A DNA stretch of 64,000 bases from Quadrisphaera sp. DSM 44207 (GCF_900101335.1 NZ_FNKA01000003.1:310001-374000), one strand, 5' to 3'. Positions 42,487 through 51,102 are shown, counted from the stretch's first letter. Notes: a model not told the origin generated them from the letters alone. Program-made: numbers and translations.

Positions 42487-43185
42487 TCAGGCGGCGGCGA
42501 GGGCGAGCCCGACGCCCGTGGCGTGGGCGGCGAAGGCGACCACCGTGAGGACGTGGAAGACCTCGTGGAAGCCGAACCAGCGGGGGCTGGGGTCCGGGCG
42601 CCTGAACCCGTAGACGAGGGCGCCGGCGCTGTAGAGGAGGCCGCCCGCGACCACGAGGAGGGCCACGGCCGGACCGCCGGTGCGCCAGAAGGCGGGCAGG
42701 TACGCCACGGCGATCCACCCCATCGCCACGTACACGGGCACGTACAGCCACCGCGGCGCGCCCGTCCACAGCACGCGGAACAGCACGCCGGCGACCGCGC
42801 CGGACCACACCACCGCCAGCAGCGTCGACGCGCTCGAGCGCGGCAGCAGCAGCACCGCGAAGGGCGTGTAGGTGCCGGCGATGATGAGGAAGATGTTCGA
42901 GTGGTCCAGCCGCTTGAGCAGCAGCCCGGTGCGCGGGGACCACGTCCCGCGGTGGTAGACGGCGCTGGTGCCGAACAGCAGCACCGCGGTGACCGCGAAG
43001 ACCGCCGTGGCGCTGCGGGCGGTTGCGGTCGGGGCGAGGGCGACGAGCGCGGTCCCGGCGGCGACGGCGAGCGGGGCGGCGCCCGCGTGCACCCAGCCCC
43101 GCAGGCGCGGCTTGACGGTGGCGAGGACGGTGCCGGCCACGTCGCCGAGCTCCTCCGCGCGGTGCTCGGAGGGCTCGCCCGTCAT
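42487..43185 (-). CDS. hemolysin III/TrhA family membrane protein (PAQR superfamily)
   Basis: The protein (232 aa) has seven membrane segments and PAQR/TrhA motifs: GTSAVYHRG (Ser, His), RLDHSNIFLIIAGTYTPF (Asp, His) and GFHEVFHVLT (His pair), which form a buried metal site. In other bacteria TrhA is linked to membrane energetics and lipid homeostasis. It is divergent from the prenyl transferase gene with an 8-bp-arm palindrome between them. Its stop region lies in a 12-bp GC-rich repeat (about 42460-42500). Confidence 0.9.
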   Translation of the reverse strand: MTGEPSEHRAEELGDVAGTVLATVKPRLRGWVHAGAAPLAVAAGTALVALAPTATARSATAVFAVTAVLLFGTSAVYHRGTWSPRTGLLLKRLDHSNIFLIIAGTYTPFAVLLLPRSSASTLLAVVWSGAVAGVLFRVLWTGAPRWLYVPVYVAMGWIAVAYLPAFWRTGGPAVALLVVAGGLLYSAGALVYGFRRPDPSPRWFGFHEVFHVLTVVAFAAHATGVGLALAAA

Positions 43186-43196
43186 GGCCGCACCTT

Positions 43197-43216
43197 AACC
43201 TACGCTGCCGTAGGTT
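43197..43216. promoter_or_regulatory. palindromic operator candidate between trhA-like and prenyl transferase genes
   Basis: AACCTACG (43197-43204) and CGTAGGTT (43209-43216) flank a 4-nt spacer. The element lies 12 bp upstream of the hemolysin-III-like start on the minus strand. A palindrome of this size in a divergent promoter suggests a TetR-like regulator; the regulator is not in the window. Confidence 0.55.
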
Positions 43217-43257
43217 TCCTGCGCCGTCCGCCGCGCCGACCTCGCGCCGGCGCCGAG

Positions 43258-43263
43258 TACCGT
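43258..43263 (+). promoter_or_regulatory. putative -10 element, leaderless start
   Basis: TACCGT ends 6 nt before the GTG at 43270; no ribosome binding site. Confidence 0.45.
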
Positions 43264-43269
43264 GGCGGC

Positions 43270-44037
43270 GTGGTCCTGGGCGCCCGCTCGCTGCTGTACC
43301 GCCTGTACGTGCACCGCCTGGAGACCTGGCTCGCCGGTGCCGCGGCGCCCCGCCACGTCGGGGTCATCCTCGACGGCAACCGGCGCTGGGCCCGCGCCTC
43401 CGGCGCGGACACCAGCCACGGCCACCGCGCCGGCGCGGACAAGGTGCTGGAGCTGCTCGACTGGTGCGAGGAGGCCGGCGTCGAGCTGGTCACCCTGTGG
43501 ATGCTCTCCACCGACAACCTCTCCCGCCCCGCCGACGAGCTGCTGCCCCTGATCGGGATCATCGAGGACACCGTCACCCGCCTGGCGCAGGCCGGGCGCT
43601 GGCGGGTGCGGGCGGTGGGCGCGCTGGACCTGCTGCCCGCCTCCACCCGCGAGTGCCTGCAGGCCGCCCAGCGCGCCACGGCCGGCACGCCGGGCCTGCA
43701 CGTCAACGTCGCCGTCGGCTACGGGGGACGGCGCGAGATCGCCGACGCCGTCCGCAAGCTGCTCGCCGAGCACGCCTCCCGCGGGACGACGATCGAGGAG
43801 CTGGCCGAGGCGCTCGACGTCGAGCACATCGCCGACCACCTGTACACGGCGGGCCAGCCGGACCCGGACCTGGTCATCCGCACCTCCGGGGAGCAGCGCC
43901 TGTCCGGGTTCCTGCTGTGGCAGAGCGTGCACAGCGAGTTCTACTTCTGCGAGGCGTTCTGGCCCGACTTCCGGCGGGTGGACTTCTTGCGCGCGCTGCG
44001 CGCCTACGCCGAGCGCGAGCGCCGCTTCGGCGGTTGA
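43270..44037 (+). CDS. cis-isoprenyl diphosphate synthase (UppS family)
   Basis: The protein (255 aa) has the UppS signature VILDGNRRWAR with the catalytic Asp (about residues 31-41), GHRAGADKVLELLDWC, LWMLSTDNLSRP and the C-terminal VIRTSGEQRLSGFLLWQS and EFYFCEAFWPDF segments. Actinobacteria usually carry a short-chain Z-farnesyl synthase-like paralogue beside a hemolysin III gene; this neighbourhood matches that copy. Chain length of the product is inferred, not proven. It would supply prenyl carriers for cell-wall glycan synthesis. Confidence 0.9.
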   Translation: MVLGARSLLYRLYVHRLETWLAGAAAPRHVGVILDGNRRWARASGADTSHGHRAGADKVLELLDWCEEAGVELVTLWMLSTDNLSRPADELLPLIGIIEDTVTRLAQAGRWRVRAVGALDLLPASTRECLQAAQRATAGTPGLHVNVAVGYGGRREIADAVRKLLAEHASRGTTIEELAEALDVEHIADHLYTAGQPDPDLVIRTSGEQRLSGFLLWQSVHSEFYFCEAFWPDFRRVDFLRALRAYAERERRFGG

Positions 44038-44531
44038 GCCGGCGGCTGGACCGGCGGCTGCTCCGGTCGGGTGCGCTCCGCCCGGGTGGATCCCGGGCGC
44101 CGGACCCCGCCCGTCGGACCCCTGCTGCTAGCGACGTCCGCGTGGGCCACGCCGCCTTGCCCGACCGCCTCCGCCTCGGCGACGCCGACACCGGCTGGAC
44201 GGGCACCTGCACGACGCGTTCGTCGTCGTCGACGAGGCGCGCCCGTCGCGGCGCTGGTGACGGAGGTGCTGGAGGGGCTGGAGGGCTGGTGCTCGCCACC
44301 GCCCGTGACAGGAACCTGACAGAACAGGACGAACTGGACACGGGGAGGTTTGAAGTGCGAGGGTCTGCGCCCGACAGCACCGGGTGCAGCAGCGCGCCCC
44401 GCTCCCTCGAGGGGATCGCGGTGTCCGCTGCCAGGTCCTCGCGCCGACCCTGAGGGTCTTCCCCACCTCGCGGACCGCGCCCGGTGGTGGTGCGCGCCGC
44501 GGTGCGGGGTGCGCTGTCCGGAAGGCTCTCG
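44038..44531 (+). other. long non-coding stretch, probable 5' leader of the next gene
   Basis: About 490 bp without a convincing gene. Short open frames at 44084-44275 show coding-like bias in changing frames, perhaps an eroded gene. Nearer the next gene are repeated GACAG motifs (44308-44327) and a stem with arms around 44365-44373 and 44380-44388. I looked for a c-di-AMP-type riboswitch, which often precedes this class of cell-wall gene, and did not find a convincing match. The region probably holds the promoter and leader. Confidence 0.4.
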
Positions 44532-45281
44532 TTGACCTCTCGCCCTTCGTGGCGCGCGCTGCCGCGCGCCGTCCGCCGTCCCGTCGTCCTCGTCGCCACC
44601 GGCGCGGTCGCCCTCACGGTCACCGGTGCCGGCGTCACCGCCGGCACCAGCCCGCCCCAGCCCAGCCCCTTCACCGTCCAGGCGCCGCCCCGGCAGCCGT
44701 CCGAGGAGCTGGCGCCGCGAGAGCGGGCGCAGCCGGAGGACCCCGGTGCGCGCTCCGAGCGGCTGACCGCCGCGGCGGTCAGCCGCTCGCAGGAGCGCAC
44801 GGCGCCCGCGCCGCAGCTGCCGGTCGACGACCCGGACCGCCTGGCCGAGGAGCGCCGCCTGGCCGAGGAGCAGCGCCGGGCCGCGGAGGCCGAGGCGGCG
44901 CGCCAGGCCGAGGAGGCCGCCCGTCAGGCCGAGGTGGCCGCTCGCGAGGCCGAGCACCGGGCGCGCGTGGCCGCCGCCGTGGCGGACCCGAGGTCCGTGG
45001 CTCGCGCCCTGGCCGCCGAGCGCGGGTGGGGCAGGCAGCAGTTCTCCTGCCTCGACGCGCTGTGGACCAAGGAGAGCGGTTGGGAGCACACCGCCGACAA
45101 CCCCACCTCCAGCGCCTACGGGATCCCGCAGTCCCTGCCCGGGCGCAAGATGGCCAGCGCCGGCGCGGACTGGGAGACCAACCCGATCACGCAGATCACG
45201 TGGGGCCTGGGGTACATCGCCGACGCGTACGGCACCCCGTGCGGCGCGTGGGCGCACAGCGAGCGCGTCGACTGGTACTGA
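44532..45281 (+). CDS. exported transglycosylase-like cell-wall protein (APF/Rpf-like C-terminus)
   Basis: The protein (249 aa) has an N-terminal signal segment (about 18-40), a charged Glu/Ala/Arg coiled coil (about 95-150) and a C-terminal lysozyme-like domain: CLDALWTKESGW with candidate catalytic Glu181, NPTSSAYGIPQSLPG, NPITQITWGLGYI and CGAWAHSERVDWY. This C-terminal domain is common in actinobacterial exported proteins related to aggregation-promoting factors and probably acts on peptidoglycan. I chose the TTG at 44532 for its GGAAGG box at 44520-44525; GTG codons at 44484-44492 are the alternative. Confidence 0.8.
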   Translation: MTSRPSWRALPRAVRRPVVLVATGAVALTVTGAGVTAGTSPPQPSPFTVQAPPRQPSEELAPRERAQPEDPGARSERLTAAAVSRSQERTAPAPQLPVDDPDRLAEERRLAEEQRRAAEAEAARQAEEAARQAEVAAREAEHRARVAAAVADPRSVARALAAERGWGRQQFSCLDALWTKESGWEHTADNPTSSAYGIPQSLPGRKMASAGADWETNPITQITWGLGYIADAYGTPCGAWAHSERVDWY

Positions 45282-45344
45282 GCCGTCGACCGGTGCCGAG
45301 CCGGCTCTCGGACGGCGCTGGACCGGGTCCCGGACGGCGCTGAG

Positions 45345-45388
45345 CCGGGGCCCGGACGCCGGTCCAGGAGGCCGGTTCCGGGCCCCGG
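45345..45388 (+). terminator. hairpin after transglycosylase-like gene
   Basis: Perfect 12-nt arms (45345-45356 and 45377-45388) with a 20-nt loop lie about 65 bp after the stop codon. Confidence 0.55.
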
Positions 45389-45414
45389 CGGGGGCCGGCT
45401 CGTCCCCTTTCCTC

Positions 45415-45434
45415 CAGTTACGGACAGTTACGGC
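45415..45434 (+). promoter_or_regulatory. 10-bp direct repeat upstream of GH16-like gene
   Basis: CAGTTACGG occurs twice, exactly 10 bp apart (45415 and 45425), in an otherwise GC-rich gap about 85 bp before the next start. One-helical-turn spacing suggests binding of an activator; inferred. Confidence 0.4.
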
Positions 45435-45517
45435 CGGTTCGTCCATTCGCCCTCGCGAGGAGCGGGCGCGTGCGACGATCGCCCGGACGACGCCCCGCTG
45501 GACGAGGAGCAGTGCCT

Positions 45518-47449
45518 GTGGTCGCCCGCTACCGAGCCGATGCCGGCGTCGACGACGCGAGCGCGTCCCCGCTGCTGAGGCCCCGGCGCGGCCGCAGGGC
45601 GGCGGAGCGTCCCGAGAGCGCCGGCGTCCTGGGCGGCGCCGAGCCGGAGGAGCGCGACGCCGCACCGGAGCCGGCACGGCCGCGCGCCCGGGCCGAGGTC
45701 GCGCCCCCGCCGGCTGCGGCGTTCTGGGAGCAGGAGACGGCCCTGTGGTCGGCGGGCGAGCTGGCCGGCCCGATCCGCGACGACGGGCGCGACCGGGACG
45801 GGCGGCGCAGGTCGGAGGAGCGGCGCAGGCCCGAGGAGCGGCGCAGGCCCGAGGAGCCGCGCCCCTGGACGGTGGAGCTGCCGGCCGTGACGCCGCCCCC
45901 GGGGTGGCAGGTCCCGTCCCTGGGGATCCTCCCGTCCCCGGGGGCCCTTCCCGTCCCGGTGCCGCCCGTCCCGCCCGTCCCGCGCACCCGTGCCGAGGCG
46001 CGGAGGGCGGAGGCGCAGCGCGCGGCGCTCGAGCAGCAGGCGGCGACCGAGCGCGCCGCGGCCGAGCAGCAGGCGGCGGCGGAGCGCACCGCGGCCGAGC
46101 GGCGGGCGGAGGTCGAGCGGCAGGCCGCGGCCGAGCAGCGCACGGCGGCGCAGCGCGCCCGCGCGGCCTGGGCGGCCTCCGCGACGCTGGCGCACTCCCT
46201 CCCGGAGCCCCCGGCCCCGCCGCGGCAGCCGTTCCCCGAGCCGCCGGGGCCCGCGGCGGAGGAGGCGCCCGCAGCGGCCGGCTCCCCGGCGCCGGGCCGC
46301 GCCGCGCTGCGGCGCAGCGAGCGCCGCCGCGGCGCGCGTGGTGCCGGGGCACGACCGGCCTCGGCGCGCGCCGTTCCCAGCCGCGGGGGCCACGCCCGCC
46401 GCGCGGGCTCCTCGGTGCTGGTGCCCGGCGCCGCCGCGAGCGCCGTCCTGGCGGTCGCGGTGGCCGCCGCCGTGCTCACCCAGCCCGCCGCGCCGTCGTC
46501 CGCGGTCGACGGCGCCGTCGACGGCGCCGTCGACGGCACGGCCAGCGGCGCGAGCGTGTCGGCACCGGCGGACGCCGGCGCGCAGGAGGCGAGCGGCCCG
46601 GCGGTCGTCAGCGCCCCGGAGGTCGCCGCGGCGCCGGCCCCGGTGCCCGAGGATCCCGCGCCGGAGGCCGAGGCCGCCCCGCAGCCGCCGGCCCCCAGCG
46701 CGCCCGAGCCCGCCCCGAGCCCGGCGCCGGAGGCGGACCCCGCCTCGCGCGAGGAGGCCCCGGTGGGCGACCTGCCGGGCTGGGAGCAGGTGTTCGTCGA
46801 GGACTTCTCCCAGGACGCCGCGCTCGGCTCCTTCCCCGACGCCTACGGGGAGCGCTGGACCGGCTACGAGGGCGCCCTGGACACCTCCGAGGCGGGCCTG
46901 TACGCGGAGTCCCGCGTCGTCTCCGTCGGCGACGGGGTGATGGACCTGCACCTGCGCACCGAGGACGGGCAGGCGCTCGTCGCCGCCCCCGCGCCGCTCG
47001 TCGGCGGCTCCGACGACGGCCAGGTGCGCGGCCAGGTGCACGGCAAGTACTCGGTGCGCTTCCGCGCCGACCCGGTCGAGGGCTACCGCACGTCCTGGGT
47101 GCTGTGGCCGGACTCCGACGACTACGCCGAGGGGGAGGTCGCCTTCCCGCTCGGGGCCCTGGACGGCACCTTCGGCGCCGCCGACCGGTGCGTGGGGGCG
47201 CCGCAGGAGGTCTGCTTCGCCGTCGACTCCCGCGAGACGTACGACGAGTGGCACACGGCCAGCATCGAGTGGACCGCCGAGCAGGTGCGCTACCTGCTCG
47301 ACGACGAGGTCGTGGGCACCTCGGCGCAGGCGCCGTCCGCGCCGATGCACTGGGTGCTGCAGACCGAGACCGACGGCGGGGCGCCGTCCCCGTCGGCCTC
47401 CGCGCACGTGCAGGTGGACTGGGTCGCGTTCTACACCGCCGCCGAGTGA
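45518..47449 (+). CDS. membrane-anchored GH16-fold protein with degenerate catalytic motif
   Basis: The protein (643 aa) has a long cytoplasmic low-complexity part with an Ala/Glu/Arg coiled coil (about 160-235), one membrane helix (about 306-328), a Pro/Ala linker and a C-terminal GH16 (laminarinase-like) domain (about 410-643). GH16 enzymes need ExDxxE; here the strand reads GEVAFPLG. The nucleophile Glu540 is kept, Asp is Ala542 and the acid/base Glu is Leu545. So it is probably a glycan-binding rather than cleaving protein. GTG at 45518 has a GAGGAGC box; GTGs at 45470 and 45512 are alternatives. Confidence 0.82.
   Translation: MVARYRADAGVDDASASPLLRPRRGRRAAERPESAGVLGGAEPEERDAAPEPARPRARAEVAPPPAAAFWEQETALWSAGELAGPIRDDGRDRDGRRRSEERRRPEERRRPEEPRPWTVELPAVTPPPGWQVPSLGILPSPGALPVPVPPVPPVPRTRAEARRAEAQRAALEQQAATERAAAEQQAAAERTAAERRAEVERQAAAEQRTAAQRARAAWAASATLAHSLPEPPAPPRQPFPEPPGPAAEEAPAAAGSPAPGRAALRRSERRRGARGAGARPASARAVPSRGGHARRAGSSVLVPGAAASAVLAVAVAAAVLTQPAAPSSAVDGAVDGAVDGTASGASVSAPADAGAQEASGPAVVSAPEVAAAPAPVPEDPAPEAEAAPQPPAPSAPEPAPSPAPEADPASREEAPVGDLPGWEQVFVEDFSQDAALGSFPDAYGERWTGYEGALDTSEAGLYAESRVVSVGDGVMDLHLRTEDGQALVAAPAPLVGGSDDGQVRGQVHGKYSVRFRADPVEGYRTSWVLWPDSDDYAEGEVAFPLGALDGTFGAADRCVGAPQEVCFAVDSRETYDEWHTASIEWTAEQVRYLLDDEVVGTSAQAPSAPMHWVLQTETDGGAPSPSASAHVQVDWVAFYTAAE
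46505..46540 (+). repeat. 12-bp tandem repeat coding for VDGA units
   Basis: Three 12-bp units (GTCGACGGCGCC, the last with changes) lie just after the membrane helix of the GH16-like protein. Confidence 0.8.
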
Positions 47450-47493
47450 CCCGCGGAGCGACCCGCGGAGCGGATCGCGGGGCGACGCGCTGA

Positions 47494-47519
47494 CCCGTCC
47501 GGGCGCTGCGCCGGACGGG
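47494..47519 (+). terminator. hairpin after GH16-like gene
   Basis: Perfect 9-nt arms (47494-47502 and 47511-47519) with an 8-nt loop follow the stop codon by 45 bp. Confidence 0.6.
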
Positions 47520-47574
47520 GGGCGCCCGGTCCCGCGCCGTCCAGCGCCCCCGCCGGCGGGCCGATGCGTGCTCC

Positions 47575-48567
47575 GTGACCGCCCGACCGACCGTCCTCGC
47601 CGGCGTCCTGCTGGCCTCCGCCGTCGCGCTGGCCGGCTGCGCGCACGGCGGCGGGGCCGCCACCCCCGCCCAGGGCGCTCCCGCCGCGGGCAGCGGTCCT
47701 GCGGCGAGCGCCGCGGCGCCGGCGGCCCCGGCGCACGACGGCCCCCGCACCACGCTCGTGCTGGGCTCCGTCAGCGACGACCCGGCGGAGGAGGCGGCGG
47801 TCTTCCAGCCCTTCGCCGACCACCTCGCCGCCGCCCTCGCGCCGTCCGGGATCACCGCAGGCCGGGTCGAGGTCGCGGCGACCACGCAGGAGATGGCGGA
47901 GCTGCTGCGCACCGGCCGGGTGGACCTGTACGTGGACTCCATGCACGGCGTGACGACGGTGGTCGCCGAGGGCGCCGCGACGCCGCTGCTGCGCCGCTGG
48001 AAGGACGGGGCGCCGACCTACCGCAGCGTGGTCGTGGCGCGCCGCGACAGCGGCATCACCTCCCCGGCCCAGCTCGCCGGGCGCACCGTGGCGTTCGAGG
48101 AGGAGACCTCCACCGACGGCTGGCTCCTGCCGGCGGCCGTGCTGGTGCAGCAGGGCCTGCCGCTGGCGCCGGCGTCCGAGCCGGGGGCGGTGGTGCCGGC
48201 CGGTGAGGTCGGGTACGTCTACTCCGGCGATGACGAGAACACCGTCTTCCTCGTCCTGGACGGCCGCGTCGCCGCCGGCGCGCTCAGCGAGGAGGACCTG
48301 GCGGAGGACGCGGGCTCCCGCGCCGACGAGCTGGTGGTGGTCGCGACCACGCCCGACGTCCCGCGCCACGGGGTCGTCGCCCGCACCGGCCTCGACCCCG
48401 CGCTCGCGGCGGCGGTCCGCGGGGTCCTGACGACCCTGCACGAGAGCGAGGAGGGCGCCGAGGCGCTCGCGGACTTCGACGGCACCGCCCGCTTCGACGA
48501 CCTCGCCGCCGAGGACCTCGCCCCCGTGCTCGAGCTGCGTCGGGTCCTCGCTGATGCGCTCGGCTGA
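47575..48567 (+). CDS. PhnD-like periplasmic binding lipoprotein
   Basis: The protein (330 aa) has a clear lipoprotein signal with LAGC and Cys22, then a Gly/Ala linker and a PhnD-type (phosphate/phosphite/phosphonate-binding) domain: TLVLGSVSDDPAEEAAVFQPFADHLA near the start, VDLYVDSMHGVTTVV, YRSVVVARRDSGI and GRTVAFEEETSTDGWLLPA. No ABC permease or ATPase is nearby. Instead the stop overlaps by 14 nt the start of a membrane GGDEF-EAL protein, so it likely acts as the ligand sensor of that protein. Confidence 0.85.
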   Translation: MTARPTVLAGVLLASAVALAGCAHGGGAATPAQGAPAAGSGPAASAAAPAAPAHDGPRTTLVLGSVSDDPAEEAAVFQPFADHLAAALAPSGITAGRVEVAATTQEMAELLRTGRVDLYVDSMHGVTTVVAEGAATPLLRRWKDGAPTYRSVVVARRDSGITSPAQLAGRTVAFEEETSTDGWLLPAAVLVQQGLPLAPASEPGAVVPAGEVGYVYSGDDENTVFLVLDGRVAAGALSEEDLAEDAGSRADELVVVATTPDVPRHGVVARTGLDPALAAAVRGVLTTLHESEEGAEALADFDGTARFDDLAAEDLAPVLELRRVLADALG

Positions 48568-51100
48568 GGCGCCGCCGCGCCCGCGCACCGGGTCCCTGGG
48601 CCTGCGGGCCCGCTTCGCGCTCGTCGTCGCCCTCGTCGTCGTCCCCTCCGGGGTGCTGACCGCCCAGCTGGCGGTGCAGCGCCAGCTGGGGACCGCCGAG
48701 CGGCACGCCCAGGAGAGCGCCCGCAGCGTCCTGGACCTGCTCGGCTCGGGGATGACGAACCTCGTGGCGGCGGGGGACGTCTCCGGGCTGCACGACGTGC
48801 TCGTGGACGTCCGGCGCCACGCGGGCGTGGTCGACGCGTTCGTGGTGGACGACGACGGCGTCGTCCTCGCCGACGGCACTGCGGACGAGGCGCGGCGCTA
48901 CTCGCGCGCCGCCGGCGTCGACCTGCAGGCGCTCGCCGCGGGACCGCTCGTCACCGAGCACGGGGACTCCATGGACACCGCGCTGCCCCTGGTGCTCGGG
49001 CAGGAGCGCATCGGGGTCGTGGTCGTGCGGTACTCCCTGGCCGAGGCGCGCGCGGAGGCCGCCGCGGCCCGGCTCCTCGGCGTCGGCGTCGGGCTGCTGA
49101 GCACCGTGCTGCCCGTGCTCGCCGTGACGCTGCTCGCCGGCCGGCTCACCCGCGCCCTCGAGCGCCTGACCGGGTCCGCGCGCCTGGCGGCGGAGGAGCA
49201 CCTGCCGCGCGTGCTGGCCGCCGTGCGCGAGGGCCGGGTCGTCACCGACGACCTGCTCCCGCGGCCCGTGGAGGTCGGCGACGGCGCGGAGGCCCGCGAG
49301 CTGGCCACCGCGCTGAACACCTACCGGCTCGTCGTCACCGACATGGCCGGTGACCTCGCGCGCCTGCTGCGCGAGCGCGACGCGCGCTTCCGCAGCGCCT
49401 TCGACGGCTCCCCGGTCGGGATGGCCCTCGTCGACCCGGCGTCCGGGCGGCCCGTGGCCGTCAACGAGGCGCTGTGCCGGCTGCTCGGCCGGACGGCGCA
49501 GGAGCTGGTGGCCTCCCCTCTGGTCGAGCTCGTCGACGAGCAGGACCGGGCCGCCGTCCACGAGCGCCTGGACGCGCTCCTGGGGGCGCAGGACGCTCCC
49601 GCGCCCCTGCTGGAGCCCGTGGAGCTGCGCTACCGGCGCGGCGACGGCACGGTGCTGTGGACCATCGCCAGCCTGGCGGTGCACCGCGACGAGGACGGCG
49701 CCCCGCAGACGGTGATCGTGCAGCTGGTCGACGCGACGGCGCGCAAGGAGGCCGAGCAGGAGCTCGTGCACCTGGCCTACCACGACCCGCTGACCGGGCT
49801 GCCGAACCGCGCGCACCTGCTGGAGGCCCTGGAGCGGGCGCTCGGGCGCTCCCGGCGCAGCGGCGAGCCCATGGCCGTGCTGCTGCTCGACCTCGACCAC
49901 TTCAAGGTCGTCAACGACAGCCTCGGCCACGACGCGGGCGACGCGCTGCTGCGCGAGGTCGCCGAGCGGCTGCGGGCCACCGTGCGCGACGGCGACACGG
50001 TCGCCCGCTTCGGCGGCGACGAGTTCGTGGTGGTCGCCGAGCCGCGCTGCGCCGAGGACGACGCCACCGCCCTCGCCCGGCGCGTGCAGGAGGCCCTCGC
50101 CGCGGGCGTGCGCACCGAGGGCCGCACGGTGACGGCCTCCGCGAGCATCGGCATCGCCGTCTCCTCCGGCGGGCGCGACGCGCGCAGCCTGCTGCGGGAC
50201 GCCGACACGGCCGCCTACTGGGCCAAGGCGCGCGGGCGGGCGCGCTACGAGCTCTTCGACGACGCGCTGCGCCGGCGCGCCGACGACCGCCTGCTCGTCG
50301 AGCAGGAGCTGCGGGTCGCGCTGGAGCAGGGCCAGCTGGTGCCGTGGTACCAGCCGGTCGTCTCCACGCGCACCGGACGCGTCCTGGGCCTGGAGGCCCT
50401 CGTGCGCTGGGAGCACCCCGAGCGCGGCGTCCTGGCCCCCGGCGCCTTCCTCGACGTGGCGGTGGAGGCCGGCCTCGTCGCGCGCCTGGGCCACGCCGTC
50501 CTCGAGCGGGTCTGCCGCGACCTCGCCGACTGGGACGCGCGCTGGGACGCCGCCGGGATCGGGCCGGGGCAGAAGCGGCCGTGGGTGTCGGTCAACGTCG
50601 ACGCCCAGCAGCTGCACGCCGAGGGCTTCGCCGAGCAGGTGCGGGGGCTGCTGGCCGGGGCCGGCACCGCGCCGCAGCGGCTGCGCCTGGAGCTGACCGA
50701 GAGCGCCTTCCTCGACGCGGCCTCCGTGGACGCCGCCCGCTCCCTGCGCACGCAGGGCCTGCGCCTGGTGGTCGACGACTTCGGCACCGGCTACTCCTCG
50801 CTGAACTACCTGCGCCGGCTGCCGGTGGACGTCCTGAAGGTCGACCGCTCCTTCCTCGAGGGCGTCGACGTCGACGCGGAGGCGGAGGCCGTCGTGCGCG
50901 CCATCGTCGACCTCTCGCACGCCATCGGCCTGACCGTCGTCGCCGAGGGCGTGGAGACCCCCGAGCAGCTGGAGGTGCTGCGCGGCCTGCGCTGCGACGC
51001 CGCGCAGGGGTTCCTGCTGGCGCGCCCGATGCCCGCCGGGCGGGTGCTCGAGCACCTGCGCGCCGCCGACCGCGCCGCCGCGCCCGTCCTCACCCCCTGA
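48554..51100 (+). CDS. membrane GGDEF-EAL protein (diguanylate cyclase/phosphodiesterase) with PAS
   Basis: The protein (848 aa) has a membrane helix (about 18-38), an extracytoplasmic sensor region (to about 165), a second helix (about 172-192), a HAMP-like linker, a PAS domain (about 270-395), GGDEF (Gly487-Phe491, intact, with the inhibitory RxxD at Arg478-Asp481) and EAL (Glu614-Leu616, intact, plus LTESAF and DDFGTGYSSL). It could make or degrade c-di-GMP. ATG overlaps the preceding PhnD-like gene by 14 nt, implying coupled expression and a shared sensing task. Confidence 0.93.
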   Translation: MRSAEAPPRPRTGSLGLRARFALVVALVVVPSGVLTAQLAVQRQLGTAERHAQESARSVLDLLGSGMTNLVAAGDVSGLHDVLVDVRRHAGVVDAFVVDDDGVVLADGTADEARRYSRAAGVDLQALAAGPLVTEHGDSMDTALPLVLGQERIGVVVVRYSLAEARAEAAAARLLGVGVGLLSTVLPVLAVTLLAGRLTRALERLTGSARLAAEEHLPRVLAAVREGRVVTDDLLPRPVEVGDGAEARELATALNTYRLVVTDMAGDLARLLRERDARFRSAFDGSPVGMALVDPASGRPVAVNEALCRLLGRTAQELVASPLVELVDEQDRAAVHERLDALLGAQDAPAPLLEPVELRYRRGDGTVLWTIASLAVHRDEDGAPQTVIVQLVDATARKEAEQELVHLAYHDPLTGLPNRAHLLEALERALGRSRRSGEPMAVLLLDLDHFKVVNDSLGHDAGDALLREVAERLRATVRDGDTVARFGGDEFVVVAEPRCAEDDATALARRVQEALAAGVRTEGRTVTASASIGIAVSSGGRDARSLLRDADTAAYWAKARGRARYELFDDALRRRADDRLLVEQELRVALEQGQLVPWYQPVVSTRTGRVLGLEALVRWEHPERGVLAPGAFLDVAVEAGLVARLGHAVLERVCRDLADWDARWDAAGIGPGQKRPWVSVNVDAQQLHAEGFAEQVRGLLAGAGTAPQRLRLELTESAFLDAASVDAARSLRTQGLRLVVDDFGTGYSSLNYLRRLPVDVLKVDRSFLEGVDVDAEAEAVVRAIVDLSHAIGLTVVAEGVETPEQLEVLRGLRCDAAQGFLLARPMPAGRVLEHLRAADRAAAPVLTP

Positions 51101-51102
51101 CC

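Noticed and set aside
42421-42500. Coding sequence in the GGCGGCTCG repeat near the hemolysin-III-like stop
   Set aside because: It is a 12-bp low-complexity repeat giving Gly/Ser only, with no start signal.
44308-44480. c-di-AMP (ydaO-type) riboswitch
   Set aside because: A CCGACAGC-like segment near 44369 is suggestive, but the GGGGTGAA-type and other conserved blocks are not present in order.
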